NCBI GenBank assembly: GCA_039808025.1
Contig: JBDHSK010000001.1
Span: 248,001-312,000 of the forward strand
Direction of reading: 5' to 3'
Origin: Sandaracinobacteroides sp039808025
GTDB taxonomy: Bacteria; Pseudomonadota; Alphaproteobacteria; Sphingomonadales; Sphingomonadaceae
Length of the DNA: 64,000 nucleotides
This document shows, in pieces, positions 52,322-60,812 of this stretch. The notes under the pieces were generated by a model. That model was not told the origin of the DNA. It saw only the letters and a program-made list of their open reading frames with translations, and ran no database searches. The first letter of the stretch is position 1, and each line of letters begins with the position of its first letter. The translations under genes were made by a program, and so were the position numbers.

Positions 52322-53623
52322 TCAAGCCAACGATCGCAACCCCGGCCGCCCCGGGCTTGCTTTCAGCATCAATTCCGTCAAAGCCCAGACCAGCGCATCC
52401 GCACGGTCCGGCGAGGTCCCGGGGCCAGCATACCCACCTCCAAGCACCATACCGCACATCTGGTCCTCCAATGCAGCAAACATGCCGGCATGCCGTACCC
52501 GACCCGCCGCATACAGCGCCGCAACCGGCTCAGCGCGGGCTGCCTTGCCGCGGCTGGCACGCACGTCCTTCACAGCCAGTGGCTGCCCGGTCGCCTTCAG
52601 TACCGAGACCACCATCTCGCCACCGTTATTAACCTCCGCCACTACCAGGCTGGCATCATATCGCTCATGGGCAGATGCCACAGCCGCCGCCCAGGTTTCC
52701 GGCCGCGCATCCTCGAGGCTGGCATCCCCCAGCACATAGGCAAGTCCATCCTCCCCCAGGCCAGCCGCCACGATCCCGCAGCCCCCAGGCCCGGCCGGCG
52801 GGTCCACCCCGATCACCACCCGCGATAACGCAGGCACATCCGTCACCCGGCAACGATCCAGCCCGTCACGGCTCCACAACGCGCCCTCGCGCGCTTCCAG
52901 AATCTCGCCCTGTAACTCCTGCCTCCCCAGCGATGTTCCGGCATAGCCAGCTGTCAGGTCTGCCAGAAAACTCTCCGGCAGATTGGCGCCGTTGTCATAG
53001 GTCGAACCACGGCTCACAACCACACCGGGCCCTGTCACAAGCGCATTCAGAAACGGCAAAGGACGCGGCGTTGTCGTCACCACGATCCGGGGCATGGCCC
53101 CCAGCCGCAATCCCATGCGCAGGTTGTTCCAGACCGCGTCCGGCCGCTGCCACGCAGCAATCTCGTCACACCAGCCGAAATGAAACTGTGGCCCGCGCAA
53201 CTGGTCCGGCTCCACGGCCGAAAACAGCGTTGCCATCGACCCGTTGGGCCATAACAACCGCCGCCGGCCGGCCTGCCATTCCGGTCGGAACTTCTCACCG
53301 GCAACCGCCATCAATCCCGATTCACCTTCCAGCATCACGCTCTGGGCATCGTGGGTCGTCGTACCGATCAGTGCGATCCGGCACCCGGGGAAATCGCGGG
53401 CCTGCGAAGTTATCCACTCGGCTCCGGCTCGGGTCTTGCCGAACCCACGGCCCGCCAGAATCACCCATACCTTCCACTTCCCGGCTGGCGGCAACTGTGC
53501 CGGCCGTGCCGAGGCCCGCCAGCTGTTCAACCACGCCAGTTGCACCTGCTCCGGAACACCCTGCAGCACCGGGTCGCGCCTGCTCGCCGGCAACAACACC
53601 AGCCGTTCCCGCATCGAGCGCAT
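52322..53623 (-). CDS. GTA large terminase (gp2-like)
   Basis: 433 residues from the ATG at 53623, which has GGGAGAGG upstream; 32 further in-frame codons upstream do not look like the family. Walker A is LAGRGFGKTRAG (about 57-67), Walker B is FHFGWCDE (Asp153, Glu154), and the RNase H-like nuclease domain begins near VVIGVDPPAGPGG with a late Asp in RADALVWAL. It packages DNA into the head. Confidence 0.94.
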   Translation of the reverse strand: MRSMRERLVLLPASRRDPVLQGVPEQVQLAWLNSWRASARPAQLPPAGKWKVWVILAGRGFGKTRAGAEWITSQARDFPGCRIALIGTTTHDAQSVMLEGESGLMAVAGEKFRPEWQAGRRRLLWPNGSMATLFSAVEPDQLRGPQFHFGWCDEIAAWQRPDAVWNNLRMGLRLGAMPRIVVTTTPRPLPFLNALVTGPGVVVSRGSTYDNGANLPESFLADLTAGYAGTSLGRQELQGEILEAREGALWSRDGLDRCRVTDVPALSRVVIGVDPPAGPGGCGIVAAGLGEDGLAYVLGDASLEDARPETWAAAVASAHERYDASLVVAEVNNGGEMVVSVLKATGQPLAVKDVRASRGKAARAEPVAALYAAGRVRHAGMFAALEDQMCGMVLGGGYAGPGTSPDRADALVWALTELMLKASPGRPGLRSLA

Positions 53624-53767
53624 CGATACCTCTCCCAAAAGAACAGGTGGCTGCCACCTTCGTGGCAACCACCCCTGCCCGCATCTGTGCCGTCCGGTTG
53701 ATCGGTGCTTCGCCCCCATTGAATATCAGGGGGTCTCCTTGGCGCATTTCCCGAGCATGCCCGAATC

Positions 53768-53798
53768 ACTATACCATATCGTCACGATTGTCAATCGT
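53768..53798 (-). promoter_or_regulatory. Probable GTA promoter with overlapping palindrome
   Basis: On the minus strand TTGACA (53789-53794) and TATAGT (53768-53773) lie 15 bases apart upstream of the terminase gene. A perfect palindrome ACGATTG-T-CAATCGT (53784-53798) covers the -35 box and touches the stop codon of the DUF6456 gene. The 10-mer CGTCACGATT (53780-53789) recurs at 54306-54315. The spacer is short for sigma-70, so an activator or repressor is expected to matter. The 174-base gap between terminase and the DUF6456 gene shows no other gene I can support. Confidence 0.55.
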
Positions 53799-54283
53799 TA
53801 ATTACCAATCTGGTTATCATAATGGTCAGCCAACCGGTCGAGCGCCATCCCAAGAACCAGTTTGGCGGCTCGGGCCGGCCATCCCAGCCCCTTCTCCGCC
53901 TCGGCAATCCCTTCGCCTTCACACACCACCCGCCACAAGATGTCCGACAAACCGCCCCCCACAGCTTTCATCGCTGCATTGAACCGGCGCCTGGCTTCGA
54001 TTGCCCCCAGCGACTGATGCTCGGCACCACCTCCCCACCCCTGATGTCCCGGTGTCGCTTCCCAACGCATGGTCATCCGTACCGCAAGCCCGCTTCGGGC
54101 ATGATCTTCCCGCAGCCGGTCGCCGGCTGCCAGTTGCCGCAATGAGAGCAGGCCGCGCCTGGCCAGCCACCCCAACGGCCCCTCGGCCAGGTTGGCCATC
54201 ACCACGGCGCGATCCTTTATGTCTGCCGGGGCCAGTCGGCGCTCGCCCAGGTCCCGATTCGGATAGTCAATTGCATCGATCAT
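53798..54283 (-). CDS. DUF6456-like protein, candidate GTA regulator or packaging factor
   Basis: 161 residues from the ATG at 54283, which has AGGAGA eight bases upstream. The middle AEGPLGWLARRGLLSLRQLAAGDRLR and the C-terminal GLGWPARAAKLVLGMALDRLADHY resemble the DUF6456 family of alphaproteobacteria. It is the first gene of the GTA cluster and is divergent from an XRE regulator. It could be a small terminase or a GTA activator of the GafA/GafY/GafZ kind; sequence alone does not decide. Confidence 0.65.
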   Translation of the reverse strand: MIDAIDYPNRDLGERRLAPADIKDRAVVMANLAEGPLGWLARRGLLSLRQLAAGDRLREDHARSGLAVRMTMRWEATPGHQGWGGGAEHQSLGAIEARRRFNAAMKAVGGGLSDILWRVVCEGEGIAEAEKGLGWPARAAKLVLGMALDRLADHYDNQIGN

Positions 54284-54305
54284 GGTTGCATCTCCTCTCG
54301 ACAAC

Positions 54306-54355
54306 CGTCACGATTTGCCATATTGGTTTGTATGTAGGAAAGAAACAAACCGGTT
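54306..54355. promoter_or_regulatory. Candidate operators in the divergent XRE/DUF6456 region
   Basis: The inverted repeat GGTTTGT (54325-54331) / ACAAACC (54345-54351) is perfect with a 13-base spacer, followed by the 8-base palindrome AACCGGTT (54348-54355). CGTCACGATT (54306-54315) repeats the 10-mer in front of terminase. Such symmetric sites between divergent genes are typical targets of XRE/CI-type dimers. Confidence 0.5.
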
Positions 54356-54381
54356 AAATTATTGCTGCTGAAGGAGTCCTC

Positions 54382-54945
54382 ATGCGCAACCGAATCCGTG
54401 AAATCCGCAAGGCGCACAATCTCACTCTGGCCGATGTTGCCGCTCGCTGCCTTCCACCAACCACATCGGTAACTATTGGACGAATCGAAACCGGCACACG
54501 CCAACTCACAACCACCTGGATGGAACGCATAGCAGCCGCGCTCCAGGTCGAACCCTCACAACTCCTTCATACCCAGGCTGATAGCGAGCTACCGGTAGCC
54601 GCCCAACTCGATGCCGATGGCGCCAACGCTCTCTCCGCCCCGCTCATGGTCACAGCACCCGTCCCTTCGGCAAATGCCATCGCCCTCATCGTTCGCGAAT
54701 CGCAAGGCGAATACCGGTCCGGTGATCAGGTCTGGCTTGAACAACTGCCGCCTGAACGCTTCAACGACGCCGTCAACACCGATGTGCTGGTCCCGCGCCC
54801 GGTCGGACGCTTCGTGTTCGGACGGCTCATCGCCACCGATCAATCCCGTCTCCACATCCTCCCCACCCGCCAGGGCTCACGGCAAACCGTGGTGGCCGAT
54901 GCCCCGTGGATCGCCCGGGTCACCCACCTCATCCGCCAGCTCTAG
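54382..54945 (+). CDS. XRE family regulator with CI/S24-like C-terminal domain
   Basis: 187 residues; AAGGAG lies five bases before the ATG. Residues 1-60 form an HTH (IREIRKAHNLTLADVAARC, TTSVTIGRIETGTRQLT). The C-terminal half (SANAIALIVRESQGEYRSGDQVWLEQLPPE in two pieces) resembles the LexA/CI dimerisation domain, but the catalytic Ser-Met pair is not evident, so self-cleavage seems unlikely. Its position divergent from the GTA cluster suggests it represses that cluster, comparable to RogA in Caulobacter. Confidence 0.82.
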   Translation: MRNRIREIRKAHNLTLADVAARCLPPTTSVTIGRIETGTRQLTTTWMERIAAALQVEPSQLLHTQADSELPVAAQLDADGANALSAPLMVTAPVPSANAIALIVRESQGEYRSGDQVWLEQLPPERFNDAVNTDVLVPRPVGRFVFGRLIATDQSRLHILPTRQGSRQTVVADAPWIARVTHLIRQL

Positions 54946-54948
54946 GGG

Positions 54949-55503
54949 CTAGAGTCGCGGCAGCGTCACGCCGCGCTGACCCATGTATTTTCCCTGACGG
55001 TCGGCATAGCTCACATCACAATCCCCTTCGCCCTTCAGGAAGAGAAACTGGCAGGCTCCTTCATTGGCATAGATACGCGCCGGCAGCGGCGTGGTGTTGG
55101 AAAACTCCAGAGTCACATGCCCTTCCCACTCCGGCTCCAGCGGCGTCACGTTCACGATGATGCCGCACCGCGCATAGGTGCTTTTCCCCAAGCAAATCAC
55201 CAGTACGTCGCGCGGCACCCGGAAATATTCCACGGTGCGGGCCAGGGCAAAACTGTTGGGTGGAATTACGCACACATCAGCCTTGCGATCCACAAAGCTG
55301 GCGGCCGAAAAGGCCTTGGGGTCCACCAGGGCATTATCGACATTGGTGAAAATCTTGAACTCATCCGAAACACGGGCATCATAGCCAAAGCTCGACAATC
55401 CATAGGAAATGCAGCCGTCCCGTCGCTGGCCTTCCACGAACGGCTCAATCATGCCGTCTCGCATAGCCCGCTCCCGAATCCAGTGGTCCGGCATCACCCC
55501 CAT
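54949..55503 (-). CDS. dcd: dCTP deaminase
   Basis: 184 residues; the start MGVMPDHWIRERA has GGGAAGGG upstream. The family blocks are present: YGLSSFGYDARVSDEF, CLGKSTYARCGIIVNVTPLEPEWEGHVTLEFSN (read in pieces, including the catalytic Glu) and ANEGACQFLF. It converts dCTP to dUTP for thymidylate synthesis. Its end is 3 bases from that of the XRE gene. Confidence 0.95.
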   Translation of the reverse strand: MGVMPDHWIRERAMRDGMIEPFVEGQRRDGCISYGLSSFGYDARVSDEFKIFTNVDNALVDPKAFSAASFVDRKADVCVIPPNSFALARTVEYFRVPRDVLVICLGKSTYARCGIIVNVTPLEPEWEGHVTLEFSNTTPLPARIYANEGACQFLFLKGEGDCDVSYADRQGKYMGQRGVTLPRL

Positions 55504-55579
55504 GCATTCACCCTTCCCGGTTCATATCCAGAACACCAATGATCATCGCGCCGCTCCGGCGCCCGGCGCTCATAGCGCA

Positions 55580-56053
55580 TCACTGGCGGATGTGCAGCAC
55601 ACAGATCAAGGTGAACAATCGCCTGGCGGTATCGAAATCCATTTCCACCCGCCCTTCCAGCCGCTCGATCAACAATTCGGCGGCAGAGTTGTGAATCCCC
55701 CGCCGCGCCATATCGATGGTTTCGATCGCCGAAGGCGAGGCATTGCGGATCGCCTTGTAATAGCTGTCGCAAATGGCGAAATACTCGCGCACGGTCCGGC
55801 GAAACGGCGTCAGAGCCAGCATGATGGTTCCGCTGGCCCCGTCTCCGGCGCTGGTCACATCCATGGCCAGCCTTCCCTCCTCCACGCGCAGCAACAATCG
55901 CCAGGGTCCGTCACCAGCCACTTCCAGCGGACAGAAACTGTTACCTTCCAGAAGGTCGAAAATAGCCACCCGCCGTTCCTGCTCAACGTCAGCGTTCCGC
56001 CAGATGACGGTCCGTTCGTCGAGCTCGACCTGAATGATGCGGTTTTCCGCCAT
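55580..56053 (-). CDS. UPF0262 family protein
   Basis: 157 residues. The conserved core LALTPFRRTVREYFAICDSYY and SAIETIDMARRGIHNSAAELL identify UPF0262, a family confined to alphaproteobacteria and of unknown function. It lies upstream of dcd with 76 bases between and may share its transcript. Confidence 0.9.
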   Translation of the reverse strand: MAENRIIQVELDERTVIWRNADVEQERRVAIFDLLEGNSFCPLEVAGDGPWRLLLRVEEGRLAMDVTSAGDGASGTIMLALTPFRRTVREYFAICDSYYKAIRNASPSAIETIDMARRGIHNSAAELLIERLEGRVEMDFDTARRLFTLICVLHIRQ

Positions 56054-56155
56054 GGCGGAACCCTAGGCGGTAAACATGGCTGAAAACAAGCTGGTGCAAT
56101 TCCTGTGAACTGCCATTAAAGGTCGCCCTCACCATCAATAATCCGGAACCCCGCA

Positions 56156-56458
56156 ATGAACACCATGGCAGAGCTCATCGGCTTCGTCCTCTTCGCCCTG
56201 CAGATACTCATCTGGGTGATCGTGGTGCAGGCCGTTCTGTCGTGGCTCGTCGCCTTCAACGTCGTCAACATCCATAACCGATTCGTCCGCTCCGTGCTTA
56301 TCGGGCTCGACCGCTTCCTGAACCCCATGCTGCGGCCGCTACGCAGTGTGCTGCCCGATATGGGCGGCATCGATCTTTCCCCCATGCTGCTCATCCTCGG
56401 CATCCTGCTCGTCCAGCGCCTGCTGTCCGGGGTGCGTCTCGATCTGCTCGTTGGCTAA
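56156..56458 (+). CDS. YggT family membrane protein
   Basis: 100 residues, two membrane segments; LQILIWVIVVQAVLSWLVAF and RFLNPMLRPLRSVLPDMGGIDLSPMLLI (in pieces) are family-typical. YggT proteins are linked to cell shape, division or osmotic balance in various bacteria. It is followed by folD after 4 bases. Confidence 0.9.
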   Translation: MNTMAELIGFVLFALQILIWVIVVQAVLSWLVAFNVVNIHNRFVRSVLIGLDRFLNPMLRPLRSVLPDMGGIDLSPMLLILGILLVQRLLSGVRLDLLVG

Positions 56459-56462
56459 CTCC

Positions 56463-57332
56463 ATGGAAAACCCCATCATCGACGGCAAAGCGATTGCCGC
56501 CTCCCTGCGCGCCTCCATCGCTCAGCAAGTCATCCAGCGGCAGGTTGCCGGAGCACGGGCCCCGGCCCTGGCCGTTGTCCTCATCGGCGACGATCCGGCA
56601 AGTCACGTCTATGTCCGTAACAAGATTCTCGCCTGCGAACAGGCGGGCATCACCTCAATCGAGCATCGTCACGATTCCAGCCTTACACAAACCGCCCTTC
56701 TCGCTCTCGTTCAGCGCCTGAACAACGATCCGGCTGTCGACGGCATCCTCGTTCAGCTGCCTCTGCCCGCTCACATCGATTCCAGCGCCATCATCGCCGC
56801 CATCGATCCCGACAAAGACGTCGATGGCTTCCACCCGATCAACGCCGGCCGCCTGGCAACCGGACTTCCCGGTTTCATTCCCTGCACCCCGCTCGGCTGC
56901 CTTCGGCTTCTGCAACACACCCTTGGCGACATCACAGGTGCCGAAGCCCTGGTCATCGGCCGGTCCAACATCGTCGGCAGACCCATGGCCTCGCTGCTCA
57001 TCGCGCAATCGGCAACCGTCACCGTCGCTCACAGCCGCAGCCGCGATCTGCCCACCCTCGCCCGGCGCGCCGATATCGTCATTGCAGCAGTTGGCCGCCC
57101 CGAAATGGTGCGAGGCAGCTGGATCAAGCCTGGCGCCACGGTCATCGATGTCGGCATCAACCGCGTCCCCCGCGAATCCGGGGTTGGCACCCGTCTCGTC
57201 GGTGATGTCGCATTCGCCGAGGTCGTGAACCACGCCGCCCACATCACACCGGTTCCTGGCGGTGTCGGGCCGATGACCATCGCCTGCCTTCTTGAAAATA
57301 CGCTGCGCGCTGCTGGCGGGGGTCCCGCATGA
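56463..57332 (+). CDS. folD: Methylenetetrahydrofolate dehydrogenase/cyclohydrolase
   Basis: 289 residues from the ATG at 56463. Active-site Lys lies in SHVYVRNKILACE, with DGILVQLPLPAHID, DKDVDGFHPINAGRL, VIGRSNIVGRPMASLL and HITPVPGGVGPMTIA. It interconverts 5,10-methylene- and 10-formyl-tetrahydrofolate. It overlaps marC by 4 bases. Confidence 0.96.
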   Translation: MENPIIDGKAIAASLRASIAQQVIQRQVAGARAPALAVVLIGDDPASHVYVRNKILACEQAGITSIEHRHDSSLTQTALLALVQRLNNDPAVDGILVQLPLPAHIDSSAIIAAIDPDKDVDGFHPINAGRLATGLPGFIPCTPLGCLRLLQHTLGDITGAEALVIGRSNIVGRPMASLLIAQSATVTVAHSRSRDLPTLARRADIVIAAVGRPEMVRGSWIKPGATVIDVGINRVPRESGVGTRLVGDVAFAEVVNHAAHITPVPGGVGPMTIACLLENTLRAAGGGPA

Positions 57333-57955
57333 CCTTTCCCTGGGACCTTTTCGTGTCCGCACTGGTCACACTGCTGGTGGTCATCGACCCTCCGGGCGCC
57401 GCCCCCATTTTCGCCAGTCTCACATCGCAGGCCACCGACAAAGAGCGCCGGGCCATGGCCCTCCGCTCCACTCTCATAGGGTCCGCTATCCTCTTCGCAT
57501 TTGCCGCTGCCGGAGAGCCGTTCCTCAGCGCTCTTGGCATCACACTCGATGCCTTCCGGATCGCCGGTGGCATCATGCTGTTCCTCATTGCCGTCGACAT
57601 GGTCTTCGAAACCCGAACCAAACGTCGTGAAGAGCGCGCCAACGCCGTCGAAGCCGAAGATATTTCCGTCTTCCCGATGGCGATGCCGATGATCGCCGGC
57701 CCCGGCTCGATCGCCGCCGTCATGCTCCTGTCCTCGCAGGCCAAGGGTCCAATGGCACAGGGCGCCATCTATCTGGCACTTGCCCTGGTGCTGTTCCTCA
57801 CCTTTCTCGCCATGCTGACAGCCGGTCCGGTCATGCGCAAGCTGGGTACCAAGGTCGAAGCGATGATCACCCGTCTGCTGGGCGTCATTCTCGCAGCACT
57901 TGCCGCTCAGATCGTCATCGATGGTATCCGTGGCGCCTTCCTCACCAGCGCCTGA
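57329..57955 (+). CDS. MarC family membrane protein
   Basis: 208 residues with six membrane segments; LLVVIDPPGAAPIFASLT and FPMAMPMIAGPGSIAAVMLL are the paired MarC signatures. Despite the name, a drug-resistance role was not supported in E. coli, and the function is unknown. It ends the yggT-folD-marC unit. Confidence 0.92.
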   Translation: MTFPWDLFVSALVTLLVVIDPPGAAPIFASLTSQATDKERRAMALRSTLIGSAILFAFAAAGEPFLSALGITLDAFRIAGGIMLFLIAVDMVFETRTKRREERANAVEAEDISVFPMAMPMIAGPGSIAAVMLLSSQAKGPMAQGAIYLALALVLFLTFLAMLTAGPVMRKLGTKVEAMITRLLGVILAALAAQIVIDGIRGAFLTSA

Positions 57956-58028
57956 AACCTGTCCGGACACACACCTGTATCCCGCATGGCTTTCGTTATA
58001 GAATTACAACATTACACCGGAACATGCC

Positions 58029-59327
58029 TTAGTCCCTCCTGATCGCCTGCCTCGGGATCAGGGTGTGGATGGCGATATAGCCGCAGATCCCGCGGATCAG
58101 CAGCGGCAGCACCTGGGCAATGGCGCCTCCAACCAGTCCCAGTCGGGGAATAAGAATCATGCAGGCCAATACCCCGACGATGGTGCTGGCAATGGTCAGC
58201 TTCAGTTGCAGGCCATCATACCCTGCCATCGTCAACATGGAGCCCAACGGGCCTTTGCCAATGTTGATGATCTGCCCCACCGTCATGATCAACAGCGCAT
58301 TGGCAGCAATGGCGAACGAAGGCCCGAAAATTCCGCCCAGCAACCATTCCGAGGCCAGCAGACACACAAGAAGCGGCGGCCCCGCCAGAACCGCCATCAG
58401 AATCCGTCCCTTTCGATACCGCGACCAAGCCAGGTCATAACGGCCTACCCGGAAATCTCCGGCAAAGCGGGCGGCAATATAGGTCTCCGTCGTCGCCAGA
58501 ATAGTCAGAAAGATGGTGATGATCTGCATGGTAACCCGAAAGGCGCCGGCATCCGCCGGGCTGGCAACACCCGATAATTTGGCAAGTATCAGCCAGTCGA
58601 CAAATAGCTGCATCATCAGGTTGGCCATCATTGGCCAACCAGAAGTAAGCAACTTCCCTTCCACATTCTCAGGGGAGCCCCACTGGCGCACGCGCGGCCT
58701 CAGAAAGATCACCGCCGCCATCAGCGCCACAATGTTCAGCCCGATAATGAAACACACCATCAGCGCCGCCGTAGGAACCACACGGGTGACCCACAGGATC
58801 CCCAACAGCAACGGTAGCAATACCGTCGGTGTAGCCTCTATCAGTTGGCCGATGATCGGTGAATCGGTGGCCCGTACCATCGACACCGATATCCGATAGC
58901 CCGCCACAAAGACGATCAGCACCGTCACCATCATCATCGAAGGCCAGTCACCATCAATCTGTTCGTTGATCGACGTCAGCAGAATCACTGCCAGCCACCC
59001 AGCCGAAACCACCAGAGCCGAAATCCCGACACGGCGGGCAATCAGAGCCAGTGCCTGTCTGGCGCGACCCGTGCGCTTTTCCCGCAGGTCGCCTGCCACC
59101 TGGCGGATCAATATCCTGTCGAGCCCCTGAATCGCCAGCACTACCAGCATGTTGGCGGTAGCTACCGCCAAGGCATAATGGCCAATCACCACCGGGCCAC
59201 CCATCCGGGCAATCACCAGGGTCGAAAGAAACGAGCTGATGGCAACTGCCCCACTGATACCATAAGCGAATATGGCCGGTGACCACAGACGCAGCACCAG
59301 GGACTTCAGCTTGCTGAACAGGCTCAT
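58029..59327 (-). CDS. Polysaccharide/oligosaccharide flippase-like membrane protein
   Basis: 432 residues, 12 or more membrane segments, with the N-terminal pattern ISSFLSTLVIARMGGPVVIGHYALAVATAN and QGLDRILIRQVAG (first in pieces) of Wzx-type MATE/MVF exporters. It should move lipid-linked sugars across the inner membrane. No glycosyltransferase gene is adjacent, so the sugar is unknown. Confidence 0.82.
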   Translation of the reverse strand: MSLFSKLKSLVLRLWSPAIFAYGISGAVAISSFLSTLVIARMGGPVVIGHYALAVATANMLVVLAIQGLDRILIRQVAGDLREKRTGRARQALALIARRVGISALVVSAGWLAVILLTSINEQIDGDWPSMMMVTVLIVFVAGYRISVSMVRATDSPIIGQLIEATPTVLLPLLLGILWVTRVVPTAALMVCFIIGLNIVALMAAVIFLRPRVRQWGSPENVEGKLLTSGWPMMANLMMQLFVDWLILAKLSGVASPADAGAFRVTMQIITIFLTILATTETYIAARFAGDFRVGRYDLAWSRYRKGRILMAVLAGPPLLVCLLASEWLLGGIFGPSFAIAANALLIMTVGQIINIGKGPLGSMLTMAGYDGLQLKLTIASTIVGVLACMILIPRLGLVGGAIAQVLPLLIRGICGYIAIHTLIPRQAIRRD

Positions 59328-59396
59328 GGTGGCGCTGATTGCCCCTTTTGCGGCACTGCGGCAAGTGCCGGATTATCCGGCAACATCGCTTTTCGG

Positions 59397-60812
59397 TCAG
59401 CTCGACGGTGCCTCGGCCATCATTCCGCCTCCCAGCGCCACGTACAACGACACCTGATTCTGCAATTCGGCGCTGCGCAGAGTCACCAGCTGCTGTTCCG
59501 CTGCGAACAGGCTGCGCTCGGCATCCAGCAACTCCAGATAGATGGCGATTCCATTATCGTATCGAAGCCGCGCCGTCCGCGCGAGCCGGCGCTGCGCCTC
59601 GACGGCCTCGCGCTGGGCCTTGATCTGCTGGGCAAAGTTCTGACGGGCTACCAGCGCATCCCGCACCTCGCGCAAGGCCTGCAACACCGTGCCCTGGTAG
59701 GCCGCAGCCAGTTCCGCAGCCTGGGCACGCGTCACCGCCACATTTCCCCGGCGTCCGCCCCAGTCGAACAGCGGCAACGACAGGGCCGAACCTGCGCTCC
59801 AGCGCTGGGCATCCCCCGTCAGCAGGTCGCCAAGCGCCCCCGACAGAAATCCCCCCACTGCCGTCAGCGAGATCGACGGCAGATAGGCGGCTCGCGCCAC
59901 CCCGATATCGGCATTGGCTGCCCGCAACTGGTGCTCGGCCGCCAGAATATCCGGCCGGTTGAGCAACAGGTCAGATGGCAGCCCGGCAGCAACCGGCTGC
60001 AACATGCCCGACGACATCAGGCGCTGGCGCTGCTCAGGGCGGTCCGGCTCAACGCCACCGGTCAGCAATCGCAACAGGTTTCGGTTCTGTTCGGTTGTCC
60101 GGTGCAGCTCTGCCAGTTCGGTTGCAGCCTGTGTCACCAGCAGCCGTGCCTGATCATAATCAACAGTCGAGGTAACACCCGCCTTCAACCGCAACTCGGC
60201 AATGTCCAGTCCCTCGCGACGCGCCTCCAGCGCCCGCTCCACCAGCCCGATCTGTTCCTCTCCCGCCCTAATGGCAATCGCCAGAGACCCGACCTGACCG
60301 ATCAGCGACAGGCGGAATGCCCGTTCGGCCTCTGCCGTTGCCAGCCAGTCATATCGTGCGGATTGTGCCGATTCACGTGCCCGCCCCCAGAAATCGAGCT
60401 CGAACTGCGGAACCGCCACTCCAAGGCTGAACTGGCTCGCTGTTATGGCAGCACCCGTTCCACTGACAGTGACTGGCGTCCGGCTGCGCGAAGCCCCTCC
60501 TTCCACCCCGATGACCGGCAAACGCGCCGCATCCGCCACTCCGTATCGGGCCCGTGCGGCCGCCACCCGCGCCACCGACTGCGCGAGATCGCGGTTGTGT
60601 TCCAGCGCCGCCGCGATCCACGCCCTGATAACCGGATCAGTAAAGAACGACTGCCACGGCAAGGTGGCAGCCGCCGGTCCGTCCGGCGCCTGGGCCGGTC
60701 CCGCCGGCTCGGCTACCGCATAGTCCGATGGCAGATTAAGTGCTGGTCGCTGATAGGTGGGGGCAAGGCTGCACCCCCCCAGCAGCAGCGCCATCCAGAG
60801 TGCCTTACGCAT
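59397..60812 (-). CDS. Outer membrane efflux lipoprotein (OprM/NodT family)
   Basis: 471 residues from the ATG at 60812, seven bases after AGGAGG. The lipobox LLLGGC (Cys14) is followed by SLAPTYQRP, the normal mature start of the family. Two repeats of the TolC fold are visible, including NRDLAQSVARVAAARARYG and NADIGVARAAYLPSISLTAVGG. It overlaps the RND pump gene by 8 bases and forms the outer channel of that pump. Confidence 0.95.
   Translation of the reverse strand: MRKALWMALLLGGCSLAPTYQRPALNLPSDYAVAEPAGPAQAPDGPAAATLPWQSFFTDPVIRAWIAAALEHNRDLAQSVARVAAARARYGVADAARLPVIGVEGGASRSRTPVTVSGTGAAITASQFSLGVAVPQFELDFWGRARESAQSARYDWLATAEAERAFRLSLIGQVGSLAIAIRAGEEQIGLVERALEARREGLDIAELRLKAGVTSTVDYDQARLLVTQAATELAELHRTTEQNRNLLRLLTGGVEPDRPEQRQRLMSSGMLQPVAAGLPSDLLLNRPDILAAEHQLRAANADIGVARAAYLPSISLTAVGGFLSGALGDLLTGDAQRWSAGSALSLPLFDWGGRRGNVAVTRAQAAELAAAYQGTVLQALREVRDALVARQNFAQQIKAQREAVEAQRRLARTARLRYDNGIAIYLELLDAERSLFAAEQQLVTLRSAELQNQVSLYVALGGGMMAEAPSS

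Larger units (their letters stand above)
37044..54283 (-). mobile_element. Gene transfer agent-like capsid and tail gene cluster
   Basis: About 17 kb of minus-strand genes in the order known from R. capsulatus GTA: terminase, portal, protease, capsid, connectors (gp6-gp8), tail proteins (gp9-gp10.1), gp11, gp12, gp13, gp14 and gp15. Most junctions overlap by ATGA, GTGA or TGATG. No integrase, excisionase, replication gene or attachment repeat is visible, and it lies between ordinary chromosomal genes (ssb and dcd), which fits a domesticated GTA better than an active prophage. Departures from the standard plan are three inserted genes after capsid, a fused gp12, a frameshifted gp14 and a holin-like gene. 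Confidence 0.85.

Noticed and set aside
53322..53769. Small frames upstream of terminase (for example 53322-53747, minus)
   Set aside because: Most of their length is a shifted reading of the terminase gene, and none has a good ribosome site or family resemblance.
37044..54283. Ordinary temperate prophage
   Set aside because: No integrase, immunity-replication block, attachment repeats or tRNA target is visible, and the gene order is that of a GTA.
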